Positions 15,622-24,745 of a stretch of DNA of 64,000 nucleotides are shown here, one piece after another. The notes beneath the pieces are model-generated. The model was given only the letters and a program-made list of their open reading frames with translations, was not told where the DNA came from and searched no databases. The number at the start of each line of letters is the position of its first letter. Within the stretch, counting starts at the first letter, position 1. Source of the stretch: Leptospira licerasiae serovar Varillal str. VAR 010 (lineage in GTDB: Bacteria; Spirochaetota; Leptospiria; Leptospirales; Leptospiraceae); NCBI RefSeq assembly GCF_000244755.1, contig NZ_AHOO02000005.1, positions 310,001-374,000 of the forward strand, in the 5' to 3' direction. Made by a program: the position numbers and the translations under genes.

Positions 15622-17163
15622 TTATAAAAGTACAGCCTTCCATCTTCTGCCTTCTTTTTCGATCTTTACCCGAGTTTTGTCGTATTGCAACTCGTCACCG
15701 GATTTACGGATCGTCCCATCCTTCTCATGTACGTTCGCAAGAATGAAACGATTTTCTGCCAACTTGATCAAAGCTAAAGAATAAGGTGGTTTCCAAGAGA
15801 ATCCCGGATTCATGTTAACGGTTGTAGAAGACCAAACGACACCTTCTTCACCAATATCTGCACCCGGTTTGTTTAATGTAAGAGGAGATAGTTCCGGAGT
15901 TCCGGATTTTCTATCGTTCGAAGGACGATCCGATGAGAATAACGCAATGGAATTGATACTATCTATCCCGCCATTCCCTCCCAAGAGAGCTAACTTTGGA
16001 GAATGAGCCGGGACTTTTCCGATCTCTGAAGCCTGAGCATATAATCCGTATTGGACTGCAATATCCACGAGGCCAGTAGCGGCGGAAATAGACATGGCGG
16101 CCTGGTAGTTCAATATTCCACCCATCTGATTGATTGGGATCTGCTTCCCATTAGAAAGTTTTAATGAAGAAGTTTTAAGAGAGTTAACCACATCTTTTTT
16201 GCCCAATTTAAAATATTGAGCTGACTGTTGGATAACTTGTCCGGGAAAACAATCGTAGATCCAAGCGTAGTCCACTTCTTCTCTTTGATAACCTGATTGA
16301 GCAAAAAGTTTTTCGGCAGAATTCCTAGAAGGAGAATCGAATCCACCTTTTAGAATAAAATATTCGCTATGAGCGGTATGCGAAGCTCCGACAAGATGTA
16401 ATGGTTTTAGATCTTTTCGTATCAGACCCTTTGATTTCCATTCTTCCGCTTTTTTTTCGGACATTAAGATCGTGGCAAATCCATGATCTGTTACGATAGC
16501 GATCATTGGAGTCGGATAAGGATCGGATATAGGACGAGACATTTGTTTTTCTGTGATCTCTTGTCCGTAATAGAATGCTCTTGGATTTCCGATCGCATTG
16601 GACCTAAACTTTTGAGTAATTTCTTTTAGATCGTCTAAGCTAATACCTTCGTCAAACATCATCCTTTTCATTAGGAGTCCGTACATTGCGATGAGGGTTG
16701 CGCCGTTATCCAATTCAAATTCAGGATGGCATACAGTTTCGTTTACCATCTTTAGATCGGAAACTTGACGGAAAGCTGATTTAGGAATATCTGCTGCTGC
16801 TACAAGCACCACTGCATCCGGATTATCTACTAAGACGGTCCTTGCTTGTCCGATCGCTCCTGTAACACTCGCGCCTCCCAAGTCGATTACATGAGCTTTC
16901 ATTCCGGTATATCCGAGTTCGTTAGCAATTCGAACTGTGTGGCCGTAACCTCCTTTTCCCAAAGAAGCGGCCTCTATACTCACAAAGTCAGTGAGTTCAG
17001 AAGATAATGTTTCATTCTTCATTCCGAGAAAATCCAAAAGTGTATTTATGGATTTTTTATAATGTTGAAAAACTTTTTGAGATCCGCTCCACGATTTGTA
17101 TTCTTCTTCCGAAAAATCTTTAGTCGTACTGTCGGCGACCCCTAATAGAACGGGAAAACTCAT
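15622..17163 (-). CDS. Thiolase-like protein fused to a DUF35 OB-fold domain
   Basis: A 513-residue protein. Residues 1-415 have the thiolase fold of the SCP2/acetyl-CoA acetyltransferase branch; about 435-513 form a DUF35-type OB fold without a zinc ribbon. The usual nucleophile Cys is absent: the CAS-G motif reads GGASVTG (Gly97). The HDCF motif reads YDCF (Tyr303), and a Tyr (353) follows GGILN where thiolases have GHP. Loss of Cys with two Tyr recalls Ltp2-type retro-aldolases, which work with a DUF35 partner in steroid side-chain breakdown. A C-C cleavage role is therefore inferred, not shown. It is the last gene of a four-gene lipid operon. Confidence 0.7.
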   Translation of the reverse strand: MSFPVLLGVADSTTKDFSEEEYKSWSGSQKVFQHYKKSINTLLDFLGMKNETLSSELTDFVSIEAASLGKGGYGHTVRIANELGYTGMKAHVIDLGGASVTGAIGQARTVLVDNPDAVVLVAAADIPKSAFRQVSDLKMVNETVCHPEFELDNGATLIAMYGLLMKRMMFDEGISLDDLKEITQKFRSNAIGNPRAFYYGQEITEKQMSRPISDPYPTPMIAIVTDHGFATILMSEKKAEEWKSKGLIRKDLKPLHLVGASHTAHSEYFILKGGFDSPSRNSAEKLFAQSGYQREEVDYAWIYDCFPGQVIQQSAQYFKLGKKDVVNSLKTSSLKLSNGKQIPINQMGGILNYQAAMSISAATGLVDIAVQYGLYAQASEIGKVPAHSPKLALLGGNGGIDSINSIALFSSDRPSNDRKSGTPELSPLTLNKPGADIGEEGVVWSSTTVNMNPGFSWKPPYSLALIKLAENRFILANVHEKDGTIRKSGDELQYDKTRVKIEKEGRRWKAVLL

Positions 17164-17181
17164 GTATAACTCCTGAAAATT

Positions 17182-17613
17182 CTAAGCTTGGGCGGAAGGA
17201 GGTAAAACTTTACATTCTCCCTTTCCGATCGTTTCTTTTTTTTGATTGGTCCACTCTATGTTCATGGAGACCGCTTTTAATCTGGCGATCTTTTCTTTCA
17301 CAGTAACTGTACAAGTAATCGTATCTCCAGGATACACAGGTTTGCGGAACTTTGTTAATGTTTCTAAGGCGACTGTTCCTAACCCCGGAAGTTTCATCCC
17401 AAGTACAGGAGCTAATAGAGAGGCAGCAAGTCCACCGTGGGCGATCCTAGTTCCGAACGCCGTGGTCTTTGCATATTCTTCGTCCACATGCAGAGGATTA
17501 AAATCTCCGCTGATCCCAGCGAACAGATAGATATCCGTTTCGGTAATCGTTTTTGTGAAACTTGCCTTTTCTCCAATTTGTATTTCGTCGTAAGTCTTTC
17601 CTTTTTCGTACAT
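17182..17613 (-). CDS. MaoC-family (R)-specific enoyl-CoA hydratase
   Basis: A 143-residue single hot-dog domain of the MaoC/PhaJ type, which hydrates enoyl-CoA to (R)-3-hydroxyacyl-CoA. The catalytic Asp and His lie in FAGISGDFNPLHVDEEYA (the hydratase-2 motif), followed by TRIAHGGLAASLL. Length is typical of PhaJ. It lies 18 bp before the thiolase-like gene and 27 bp after the acyl-CoA dehydrogenase gene, consistent with the hydration step after dehydrogenation. Substrate range is unknown. Confidence 0.88.
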   Translation of the reverse strand: MYEKGKTYDEIQIGEKASFTKTITETDIYLFAGISGDFNPLHVDEEYAKTTAFGTRIAHGGLAASLLAPVLGMKLPGLGTVALETLTKFRKPVYPGDTITCTVTVKEKIARLKAVSMNIEWTNQKKETIGKGECKVLPPSAQA

Positions 17614-17640
17614 TCCGATTTCCTTATTTGTTTTTGTGGA

Positions 17641-19257
17641 TCAAGCGATCTGTGCGCCTAAGACCCCGTTTTTCAGGAACTCCACACAATCAGCTACTTC
17701 TTTTTCCACAGAAGGAAGTTCGGAGAAAAGTCTCATCAGATTCTTGGTTTTTTCCGCATCCAGTTCTTTTAAGAAATGAACACTTTTGAAAAATCTACAA
17801 CCTGCATAGAAGGTAAGTATTTTTAGATCTCTTAGTCTATCTTCCGATTTGTATTCAGAAGTAGAATTTGCAGTGTCCCAAAATCCTAACTGAACCGTGG
17901 TCACAAATACTGCAAGGTCGGCAAATCCGAATTCTAAAGCTTGTTTTTTCTTTCTGTCGGAATGTTCTCCTGCCGCCTTCAAAAGTTCTTTTGCAGCTGT
18001 GAGAACTTTTTCTTCCGGAGTGTTTGCTAGGATTTTCTCCGCTTTCGCTCTGGTCTCTTCCGGTTGGGATTGTTGTAGGACATCCATCAACTTGTCGAAA
18101 CCTTTGTATGTGGAAGATATGATACTCTTTTGAACTTCAGTAGTTCCTCCACCGATCGTGCCGAGTCTTACATCTCTATATTGGCGGCTTACATGACATT
18201 CTCTCATATAGCCCATTCCGCCGTGTATCTGGACCGCATCGCTTGCCAACTCTTCCGCAGTTTCCGTAACAAAAACTTTTAATGCGGAACTTTCGAACGG
18301 AAGACTCGCAGTCGGATCTTGGTCCTTCTTATTTGCCACGAAATAGATCAATCTTCTGGAAGCGCAAAGATATGCCCAATTACGTGCAATCTTCTCTTGT
18401 ACTCCAAAGAAGGATAAGATCGGTTTTCCGAATTGATGACGTTTCCAAGCGTAATCCAAACAAAGTTCCAATCCGAATTCCATTCCACCTGGAACTGCAG
18501 CAACTAAAACTGTTCTTTCCCATTCCAAAGTTCCTTTTCCAATACGGACAAAACCTGAGTTTAGAGGACCTAAAAGATTTTCATCGGGCACGAACATATC
18601 TTGGAAAGAAAGTTCGGCGGTCATCGAGGTATTGTGACCTAACTTCTTAAGGACCTTACTTACGTGAAATCCTTTCATATTGGATTCAACTATGAATGCG
18701 GAAACTCCCATCGGCCCTCTTGACTTGGTAGTTCTTGCCATCACGATGAATACTTGTCCATTCGGTCCGTTGGTAATATAAAGTTTACTTCCGTTTAGGA
18801 TGAAACCTCCATCCACCTTAGTAGCGAATGTATTCATTGCAGCCGCGTCGGAACCGGAATCAGGCTCGGTCAATGCAAGACCTGCTATCCATTCCCCCGA
18901 TGCAAGTTTCGGAAGGTATTTTTTCTTTTGGGCTTCCGTTCCCTGAAAAAGGATAGGGAGAGTCCCAATGATCATGTGGGCCCCCCAAGAAAGTCCGAAT
19001 CCTCCGTCTAGAGAACCTGCGTTAAATGCCTCTTGAGCAATACAACATTGAAGACAAGTCCCGCCTTGGCCTCCGAATTCTTCCGGAACGGGAATGCCTA
19101 ATAGGCCCATAGTTCCCATTTCCTTCCAGATATCATCCCCCCATTCACCGTGTTCGTCCCGATCCTCTACGGAAGGTAATACTCTTTCTTTTGCAAAGTC
19201 CTTTACGGTTTCGTAAAATTCTAGATCGGAGGATGTTAAATACGGATTTAAAAACAT
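17641..19257 (-). CDS. Acyl-CoA dehydrogenase
   Basis: A 538-residue FAD flavoenzyme that introduces the alpha-beta double bond in acyl-CoA. The N-terminal helical domain is followed by the flavin and substrate motif GLALTEPDSGSDAAA and YITNG. The usual C-terminal catalytic Glu position reads IGGGTTE, but a Glu is present in LEWERTVL, the position used by isovaleryl- and long-chain-type enzymes. About 140 extra C-terminal residues form a helical extension absent from the basic family. Operon: 21 bp after the acyl-CoA ligase, 27 bp before MaoC. Confidence 0.9.
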   Translation of the reverse strand: MFLNPYLTSSDLEFYETVKDFAKERVLPSVEDRDEHGEWGDDIWKEMGTMGLLGIPVPEEFGGQGGTCLQCCIAQEAFNAGSLDGGFGLSWGAHMIIGTLPILFQGTEAQKKKYLPKLASGEWIAGLALTEPDSGSDAAAMNTFATKVDGGFILNGSKLYITNGPNGQVFIVMARTTKSRGPMGVSAFIVESNMKGFHVSKVLKKLGHNTSMTAELSFQDMFVPDENLLGPLNSGFVRIGKGTLEWERTVLVAAVPGGMEFGLELCLDYAWKRHQFGKPILSFFGVQEKIARNWAYLCASRRLIYFVANKKDQDPTASLPFESSALKVFVTETAEELASDAVQIHGGMGYMRECHVSRQYRDVRLGTIGGGTTEVQKSIISSTYKGFDKLMDVLQQSQPEETRAKAEKILANTPEEKVLTAAKELLKAAGEHSDRKKKQALEFGFADLAVFVTTVQLGFWDTANSTSEYKSEDRLRDLKILTFYAGCRFFKSVHFLKELDAEKTKNLMRLFSELPSVEKEVADCVEFLKNGVLGAQIA

Positions 19258-19278
19258 AATTTTTCTCCCAATCCGAAT

Positions 19279-21171
19279 CTAATTTTTAGTTAGATCGGAA
19301 ACTTCTTTTTTAAAACTTTCTAATATTTCGTTTCTTTTTATTTTTAAGGTCCTGGTCATTTCCTTGTCAGGATCGAAAGGTCTTGGAATTACGTAGAACG
19401 CATTTTGAGGGATCAACTCGAAAGCTTTGAATCCAGTCTTACGCGATATTCTTTCGGAAACTTCTTTCTTAAAGATCTCTCTTACTTTAGGATGAGAATT
19501 CCAAACATTCGCATCCTCGGGTAGATCCGGAAACTCCGCTTTCAATCTTTCGAAATCCGGGACGATCAGAACTACTAAATGTTTTGCCTCATGACCGGTT
19601 ACCATCACTTGGTTCACATAAGGAGAATTTAAGAGTTGGTCCTCGATAGGAACAGGCTCAACGTTTTCTCCTCCGGCAAGTACAATAGTATCCTTTGCTC
19701 TTCCCGCAAATACCAATTCACCTCTATAATTGAAGCGCATGATATCTCCAGTATCAAAGAATCCGTTTTTATCAAAAACCACATCGTTCAACTCAGGACG
19801 TTTGTAATATCCCATGAGAACCTGTTTGGATTTCACCCAAAGACTTCCTTTTCCACCTTGGGGAACGATATTACCATGTTCATCCTTCAGAATACATTCA
19901 TATCCTTGTATTGGAGTTCCTACAGTTCCTGGAGAAGGTTGTTTCGGTTTACGAATGGAAAGTACTGCTGAAGTTTCGGTCATTCCATATCCTTCCAAAA
20001 CGATTAACCCGATAGAGGATAGAAATTTATCCACTACGGAAGGAAGAGCGCTTCCCGCAGAAACGGAAACTCTCAACTTTCCACCCAGAGCGCTGTGGAT
20101 CGGTTTAAAGACCAAAAGTGCAAGCAGCTTGAGAGGAGATAATAAAGTGAGAAGGACCAAGGAAGATAACTTGGAGAAGGTCCAAACGATAAAATTCGGC
20201 TTTTTTATTCTGAAATCGTAACCGAATAGAACTCCTTTTTGAACTGCCCAAAGATTTCCTATCTTCAGACAGAAATTGAATACGGCTCTTTTCAGACTGG
20301 ATTCCTTGGAGACCTTATTCATAATCCCATTATATAAAGATTCCCAGATCCTTGGAACGGAAGGGAATAATGTAGGTTGGAATTCCTTCAAATCCTCTTT
20401 TAGGTTACTGATATTGGAGACCAGAAACCCAGCGCCTAATTCTAAGATACAATATTCGATCGCTCTTTCGAACGCATGCCAAGGAGGAAGAAGACTCACA
20501 CCTGAATCTGCAGAGGTCAATTGTACGAACCCGATTACTTTTTCCACAGCTGAGATCCAACCGGTTTGGGTTAGCATCACTCCCTTAGGAGCGCCAGTGG
20601 TTCCGGATGTATAGATTAAAGTGGCAAGTTCATTCGGAGATTTTTCCCGGAGTCTTTTGCGAACAATACCAGGGTCTTTTGAAAGATTCGATTTTCCTTT
20701 TTCGATCAGACTTTGGATCGTATCGGCTCCAGATTTCAGATCGCCTATATCGTCCTCTATCACAAAAACTTTTTTTAAGCTTGGAAGTTTAGGTCCAAGG
20801 TTAATCAATCTTTGTTTGTCTTTTTCTTTCTGGACGATCGCATATTTGCTTTCGGAATGATTAACAATATATAATATGTCTTCGTCCACAACGTCGGTCC
20901 CTCTAGGAACAGAAACGGCTCCTACAGAGATGATTGCAATATCTCCTATGATCCAGTTCTGGCTGGAGTCACAAAGATATAAGATCTTATCGTCTTTTTG
21001 GACTCCTTCTTCTATCAGACCCGCTATTAAAGAATCTGTTAAGGACTTGATCTCTGAAAATGTCCTTCCTTTAATTCCGTCTTTGGTCCTTCGGGAAAAA
21101 CTTTCCTTATTCGGAAATTTAGATGCGGTCTTTTCCAGCATATCGTAAAAATATTTTTGATCAGTTTCCAA
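19279..21171 (-). CDS. Long-chain acyl-CoA synthetase (AMP-forming)
   Basis: A 630-residue ANL-superfamily ligase that activates a fatty or related acid with ATP and CoA. Motifs: the P-loop [29 protein letters not shown], and the hinge region with FDTGDIM followed by a late KDTIVLAGGENVEP segment. A hydrophobic stretch (LVLLTLLSPLKLLALLVF) lies in the middle and may anchor it to the membrane. It is the first gene of the operon leading into dehydrogenase, hydratase and thiolase-like protein, so it should supply the CoA ester for that pathway. A paralogue lies at 58248-60305. Confidence 0.9.
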   Translation of the reverse strand: METDQKYFYDMLEKTASKFPNKESFSRRTKDGIKGRTFSEIKSLTDSLIAGLIEEGVQKDDKILYLCDSSQNWIIGDIAIISVGAVSVPRGTDVVDEDILYIVNHSESKYAIVQKEKDKQRLINLGPKLPSLKKVFVIEDDIGDLKSGADTIQSLIEKGKSNLSKDPGIVRKRLREKSPNELATLIYTSGTTGAPKGVMLTQTGWISAVEKVIGFVQLTSADSGVSLLPPWHAFERAIEYCILELGAGFLVSNISNLKEDLKEFQPTLFPSVPRIWESLYNGIMNKVSKESSLKRAVFNFCLKIGNLWAVQKGVLFGYDFRIKKPNFIVWTFSKLSSLVLLTLLSPLKLLALLVFKPIHSALGGKLRVSVSAGSALPSVVDKFLSSIGLIVLEGYGMTETSAVLSIRKPKQPSPGTVGTPIQGYECILKDEHGNIVPQGGKGSLWVKSKQVLMGYYKRPELNDVVFDKNGFFDTGDIMRFNYRGELVFAGRAKDTIVLAGGENVEPVPIEDQLLNSPYVNQVMVTGHEAKHLVVLIVPDFERLKAEFPDLPEDANVWNSHPKVREIFKKEVSERISRKTGFKAFELIPQNAFYVIPRPFDPDKEMTRTLKIKRNEILESFKKEVSDLTKN

Positions 21172-21319
21172 AAACTCCCCCTGAGAACACTTATTAACTA
21201 GAATTTTTTCCTTACGGCGGAAACTCTACGTTGAAGGACCTATGCTTCAATCGATTTTTATTTAGATCGGAAAAACCGAAATACAATGAACTATCGTTCA
21301 CATATTATACTACTGCTCT

Positions 21320-21508
21320 TCAAATTTTTTGATTAACTACGTTCGTTTCAATACGAGTTAAACAATCTTTGCATAAGCAATCGTCATACATTTCTCTTAT
21401 ATTCCTCAAAGCATCCTGATCTAAACGAATGTTAAAACACCAACAAATTCCTTTATCTACTCCACATTCTAAAATGCTGGAGCATTGTGGACATTTCTTC
21501 TGGGTCAT
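21320..21508 (-). CDS. Cysteine-rich CWC-family small protein
   Basis: A 62-residue protein with CPQCSSILECG, GICWCFN and CLCKDCL, the spacing of the cysteine-rich CWC family. The eight cysteines probably bind one or two zinc ions. The function of the family is unknown. It stands alone, about 100 bp upstream of ligA on the same strand. Confidence 0.75.
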   Translation of the reverse strand: MTQKKCPQCSSILECGVDKGICWCFNIRLDQDALRNIREMYDDCLCKDCLTRIETNVVNQKI

Positions 21509-21616
21509 CGTTCTATAATAATGAAATTAGAAAATTTTCAATCCTTTAGCGATTGGAATAAAAAAAGAGAGGGGATATGAAAACTATACGCGACGTATAA
21601 ATTTACAAGAGAGCTA

Positions 21617-23704
21617 TTAGAGTTTGATACCGTTTTGATTTAGAATTTTTATAAACTCATCCTCGGAGACAACCTGCACCCCTAGCTCTTTTGCTTTGTC
21701 TAATTTGGAACCAGCGCCAGGTCCTGCCAGGAGATGAGTTGTTTTAGAAGATATAGAGCCTACTTTTTTCCCGCCATAATAAACAACCAGATCCATTGCC
21801 TTATCTCTAGGTTGGAAGTTTTCGAAAGAACCTGAGACACACCAACTCTGTCCTGCAAATGGTTGTTTGTCAGATTTTTCGATCGGATCGGCCTTCATTT
21901 TGAGTCCGGCCTTTTTCAAACGATCGATAAGAGAAAGAATTCTTTTATCGGTAAAATTTTCTTGGATAGCTTCGATTGTAGAAGGACCTATGCCTGGAAT
22001 CTCTATAACGTTTTCCAACTTCTTAGGATTTTTAGCAGCTGAGATAATGGAATCGATCGTATCATATCCGTTCTCCGTTAGAAGTTCGGAAACCTTAGGT
22101 CCTATTTCTCTTAATCCAAGGGAAGATAGTACAAACCTAAAATCCTTCTTCTTAGATTCTTCGATCCCATTCAAGATTATGGATACGCTCTTCTCGCCGT
22201 ATCCTTCCTCTTCTATTAATTTTTCTTTATAGTTCTTTAAAGAATAAAGGTCTGCAATGTCCTTAATATACTTTTGATCGTATAAAAATTCCACCTGCTT
22301 CTCTCCTAAACCCTCTATATCCATTTGTTTACGAGAACAATAAAATATGATCCCGTTCTTTACTCGATCAGGACATTCGGAATTCGGGCAGAAGTAATCT
22401 ACCGAGTCTTGTTTCTTTTCCGTCTTAGTACCGCAGCAAGGACAACGAAGTGGGATCTTGAAAACTTCTTTTCCTGGAGTAACTACTTCCTCGACTGCAG
22501 GAATGATCTCACCTCTTTTAGAGATCCTTACGGTTGCTCCTATACCCACTCCCAACTCGTCGATATAATCTTGGTTGTGTAAGGTTGCGAATGTGACTGT
22601 GGTCCCCGCCAAACTGATCGGCTCGATCTGCGCTCTTGGAGTGATCTTTCCTGTTCTCCCCACCGCATAATCAATACCTACGATCTTACTTTCTTTCATC
22701 AGTGCATCGAATTTATAAGCGCGGGCCCAACGAGGAGAATGAGACGTATAACCCAACGATTCTCTTTTAGAAAGATCGTTTAGCTTGATCACTAATCCAT
22801 CCGTAGGAAATCCAACTTTTTCTTTTTTCTTCTTAAAGTCTTTGATCGCATCAGGGATCTCGGTCCCCTTTAACAATCTGGTATCCGGAGGAAGAGGGAA
22901 CTTTAGATCTTCCGCCTTCTTCATTACTTCTTGATGAGTTTTGAATTTTACTTTGGAATCTGGAAAAAATGCGTCATAAGTAAATATTCTAAGAGGTCGT
23001 TTTGCCACGTCCGATGAATTTTTCTGTTTTAATGAGCCGGAGGATAGGTTTCTAGGATTCGCATATTTTCCTTCGGAGGCCTCGTTAAATTCGTCGAAAT
23101 CGAGAAAAGTCATATAGACTTCTCCCCTTAGATAAATGGAAATAGTCTCCGATAACCTGAGTGGAATGGAACGAATTGTCCGAATATTCTCAGTAACATT
23201 GTCCCCAACTCCTCCTGTCCCTCTAGTCACACCATTCGCTAGAATTCCATTTTCATAATATAACATGATAGAAGCGCCGTCGATCTTCCATTCAACGGAA
23301 TATAACTCATCTAATCCCGTTTTTTTGACCCATTCCATGAGTTCTTCTTCATTGTATGTATTTTCCAAAGAAAGAACCGGAAGTTTATGAGCGAACTTCT
23401 CGAAATCTTTGTCTAGATCGGAACCGACGCTTAAAGTAGGACTGGCAGGATCCACTAATTTCGGAAAGGCCTCCTCAAAAGCTTGTAACCTCTTGAACAT
23501 CCGGTCGAAATCGAAATCGCTTATTACTGGGTTATGTTTTACGTAATATAGATATTGGTGGTGGCGGATCTGCTCTTCCAGAGAACGCATTTCTTTTTGC
23601 GCCTGCTTTGGATCCTTTGGCAAATCTACAGAAACTTTTTTAGATACTTCGGTTGGCTCCGCTTTTTTAGAGGAGGTCTTTTTAGCCGGGGCTTTTTTAG
23701 GCAT
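21617..23704 (-). CDS. ligA: NAD-dependent DNA ligase
   Basis: A 695-residue replicative ligase that seals nicks using NAD. The nucleotidyl acceptor Lys is in VEWKIDGAS. The Ia domain (HHQYLYYV), the OB fold, a Cys4 zinc finger (CPCCG and later CPNSECPD), HhH repeats and a C-terminal BRCT domain (about 615-690, WCVSGSFENF) are all present. A Lys/Ala-rich N-terminal tail of about 25 residues is unusual and is shared in style with other proteins in this window. The M23 peptidase gene follows the ligA start only at a distance and shares its strand. Confidence 0.95.
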   Translation of the reverse strand: MPKKAPAKKTSSKKAEPTEVSKKVSVDLPKDPKQAQKEMRSLEEQIRHHQYLYYVKHNPVISDFDFDRMFKRLQAFEEAFPKLVDPASPTLSVGSDLDKDFEKFAHKLPVLSLENTYNEEELMEWVKKTGLDELYSVEWKIDGASIMLYYENGILANGVTRGTGGVGDNVTENIRTIRSIPLRLSETISIYLRGEVYMTFLDFDEFNEASEGKYANPRNLSSGSLKQKNSSDVAKRPLRIFTYDAFFPDSKVKFKTHQEVMKKAEDLKFPLPPDTRLLKGTEIPDAIKDFKKKKEKVGFPTDGLVIKLNDLSKRESLGYTSHSPRWARAYKFDALMKESKIVGIDYAVGRTGKITPRAQIEPISLAGTTVTFATLHNQDYIDELGVGIGATVRISKRGEIIPAVEEVVTPGKEVFKIPLRCPCCGTKTEKKQDSVDYFCPNSECPDRVKNGIIFYCSRKQMDIEGLGEKQVEFLYDQKYIKDIADLYSLKNYKEKLIEEEGYGEKSVSIILNGIEESKKKDFRFVLSSLGLREIGPKVSELLTENGYDTIDSIISAAKNPKKLENVIEIPGIGPSTIEAIQENFTDKRILSLIDRLKKAGLKMKADPIEKSDKQPFAGQSWCVSGSFENFQPRDKAMDLVVYYGGKKVGSISSKTTHLLAGPGAGSKLDKAKELGVQVVSEDEFIKILNQNGIKL

Positions 23705-23720
23705 AGTCGATTATATAAAA

Positions 23721-24698
23721 TTAATATTGGCCGAAACCTACTTTCATATAATCCATAGGATCGGTACGATTCGATTCTCCAATCCATACTTCATAGTGAA
23801 GGTGAGGACCTGTTACGTTACCTGTGGCACCTACAGTCGCGATCCTCTGTCCTTTGCGAACATATTCACCCTCTCTTACTTTTAAAGAAGTACAATGGCC
23901 ATACAAACTATAATATCCGTTTGCATGAGCGAGCACTATATGATTTCCATACCCTCTGTTGGAATAAATGGCCCTATAAACTCTGCCGTCGCCAGTGGCC
24001 GCAATATCCGTTCCGGGAACATTTGCCAAATCCACTCCATCATGGAATTCCATGTATCCGAAAGTGGGAGACCTTCTCATTCCATAATAAGAAGTTAAAT
24101 TATAGGATAATAATGGTTCTCCGAATGGAAGAGAGTTCATAATACCGTATCTGGAATCTAAAAAGTTAAATACGGAATCCACAAGAGCTTTGTTCTTTTC
24201 CATGGATACTCTTACAGAACGGTATCCGTAAATTTCAGAAAGGTAGGATCTCCCGAGCATCAGATCCTTATCCACAGCTTCTTCTACCTTTAGTTCGTTA
24301 GCGGCTAAGTCTTCCGAGTCGGACTCATCCGGTAGTTTGAGTAGCTCGTCCGATTCCCCGTCGATCAAAGAATGAACTTCCTGCAAATTTTCGTTCAGAC
24401 TTGCGAAATCGTCTCGGATATCCCCTAACTTTTCGCTGTATTCGATGTACTCATCGAAATATTTTCCGTAAACGGAAGCGAGCGCGTTGATCTGTATCCT
24501 GGTATTATTATAACGAACTATTCCTAAAACCGCGATCCCGACGATTGCGAATAGTAATCCTACTAAGAAAAAGATAGTGAAGATGGAAATTTGGAAATGG
24601 AAGGACTTATCGAATCCATGCGGGATCAAAAGAACCGTCAGCCTTTGGTGACCTTTTTCTTTTACCTGGTCGATGCGTTTTTTTATCATCTTTTCCAT
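23721..24698 (-). CDS. Membrane-anchored M23 (LytM) peptidase
   Basis: A 325-residue protein with a single N-terminal membrane helix (about 37-60), a coiled-coil region (about 75-125, acidic) and a C-terminal M23 domain. The zinc site is complete: HDGVDLA (H-x3-D) and HLHYEVW (HxH), plus GHCTSL. It should therefore be an active peptidoglycan endopeptidase rather than an EnvC-type activator. It ends 17 bp before the ligA start on the same strand, so it lies just upstream of ligA in transcription. The role in cell division or envelope growth is inferred from the family. Confidence 0.88.
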   Translation of the reverse strand: MEKMIKKRIDQVKEKGHQRLTVLLIPHGFDKSFHFQISIFTIFFLVGLLFAIVGIAVLGIVRYNNTRIQINALASVYGKYFDEYIEYSEKLGDIRDDFASLNENLQEVHSLIDGESDELLKLPDESDSEDLAANELKVEEAVDKDLMLGRSYLSEIYGYRSVRVSMEKNKALVDSVFNFLDSRYGIMNSLPFGEPLLSYNLTSYYGMRRSPTFGYMEFHDGVDLANVPGTDIAATGDGRVYRAIYSNRGYGNHIVLAHANGYYSLYGHCTSLKVREGEYVRKGQRIATVGATGNVTGPHLHYEVWIGESNRTDPMDYMKVGFGQY

Positions 24699-24745
24699 GG
24701 TCGAAATCCCTCTGGTAGAAGGATTCCGGCCAGGAAAGACCTAAG

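Noticed and set aside
24266..24285. A single TTATCCACA DnaA-box-like sequence
   Set aside because: It lies inside the M23 peptidase gene and is alone; an origin needs a cluster.
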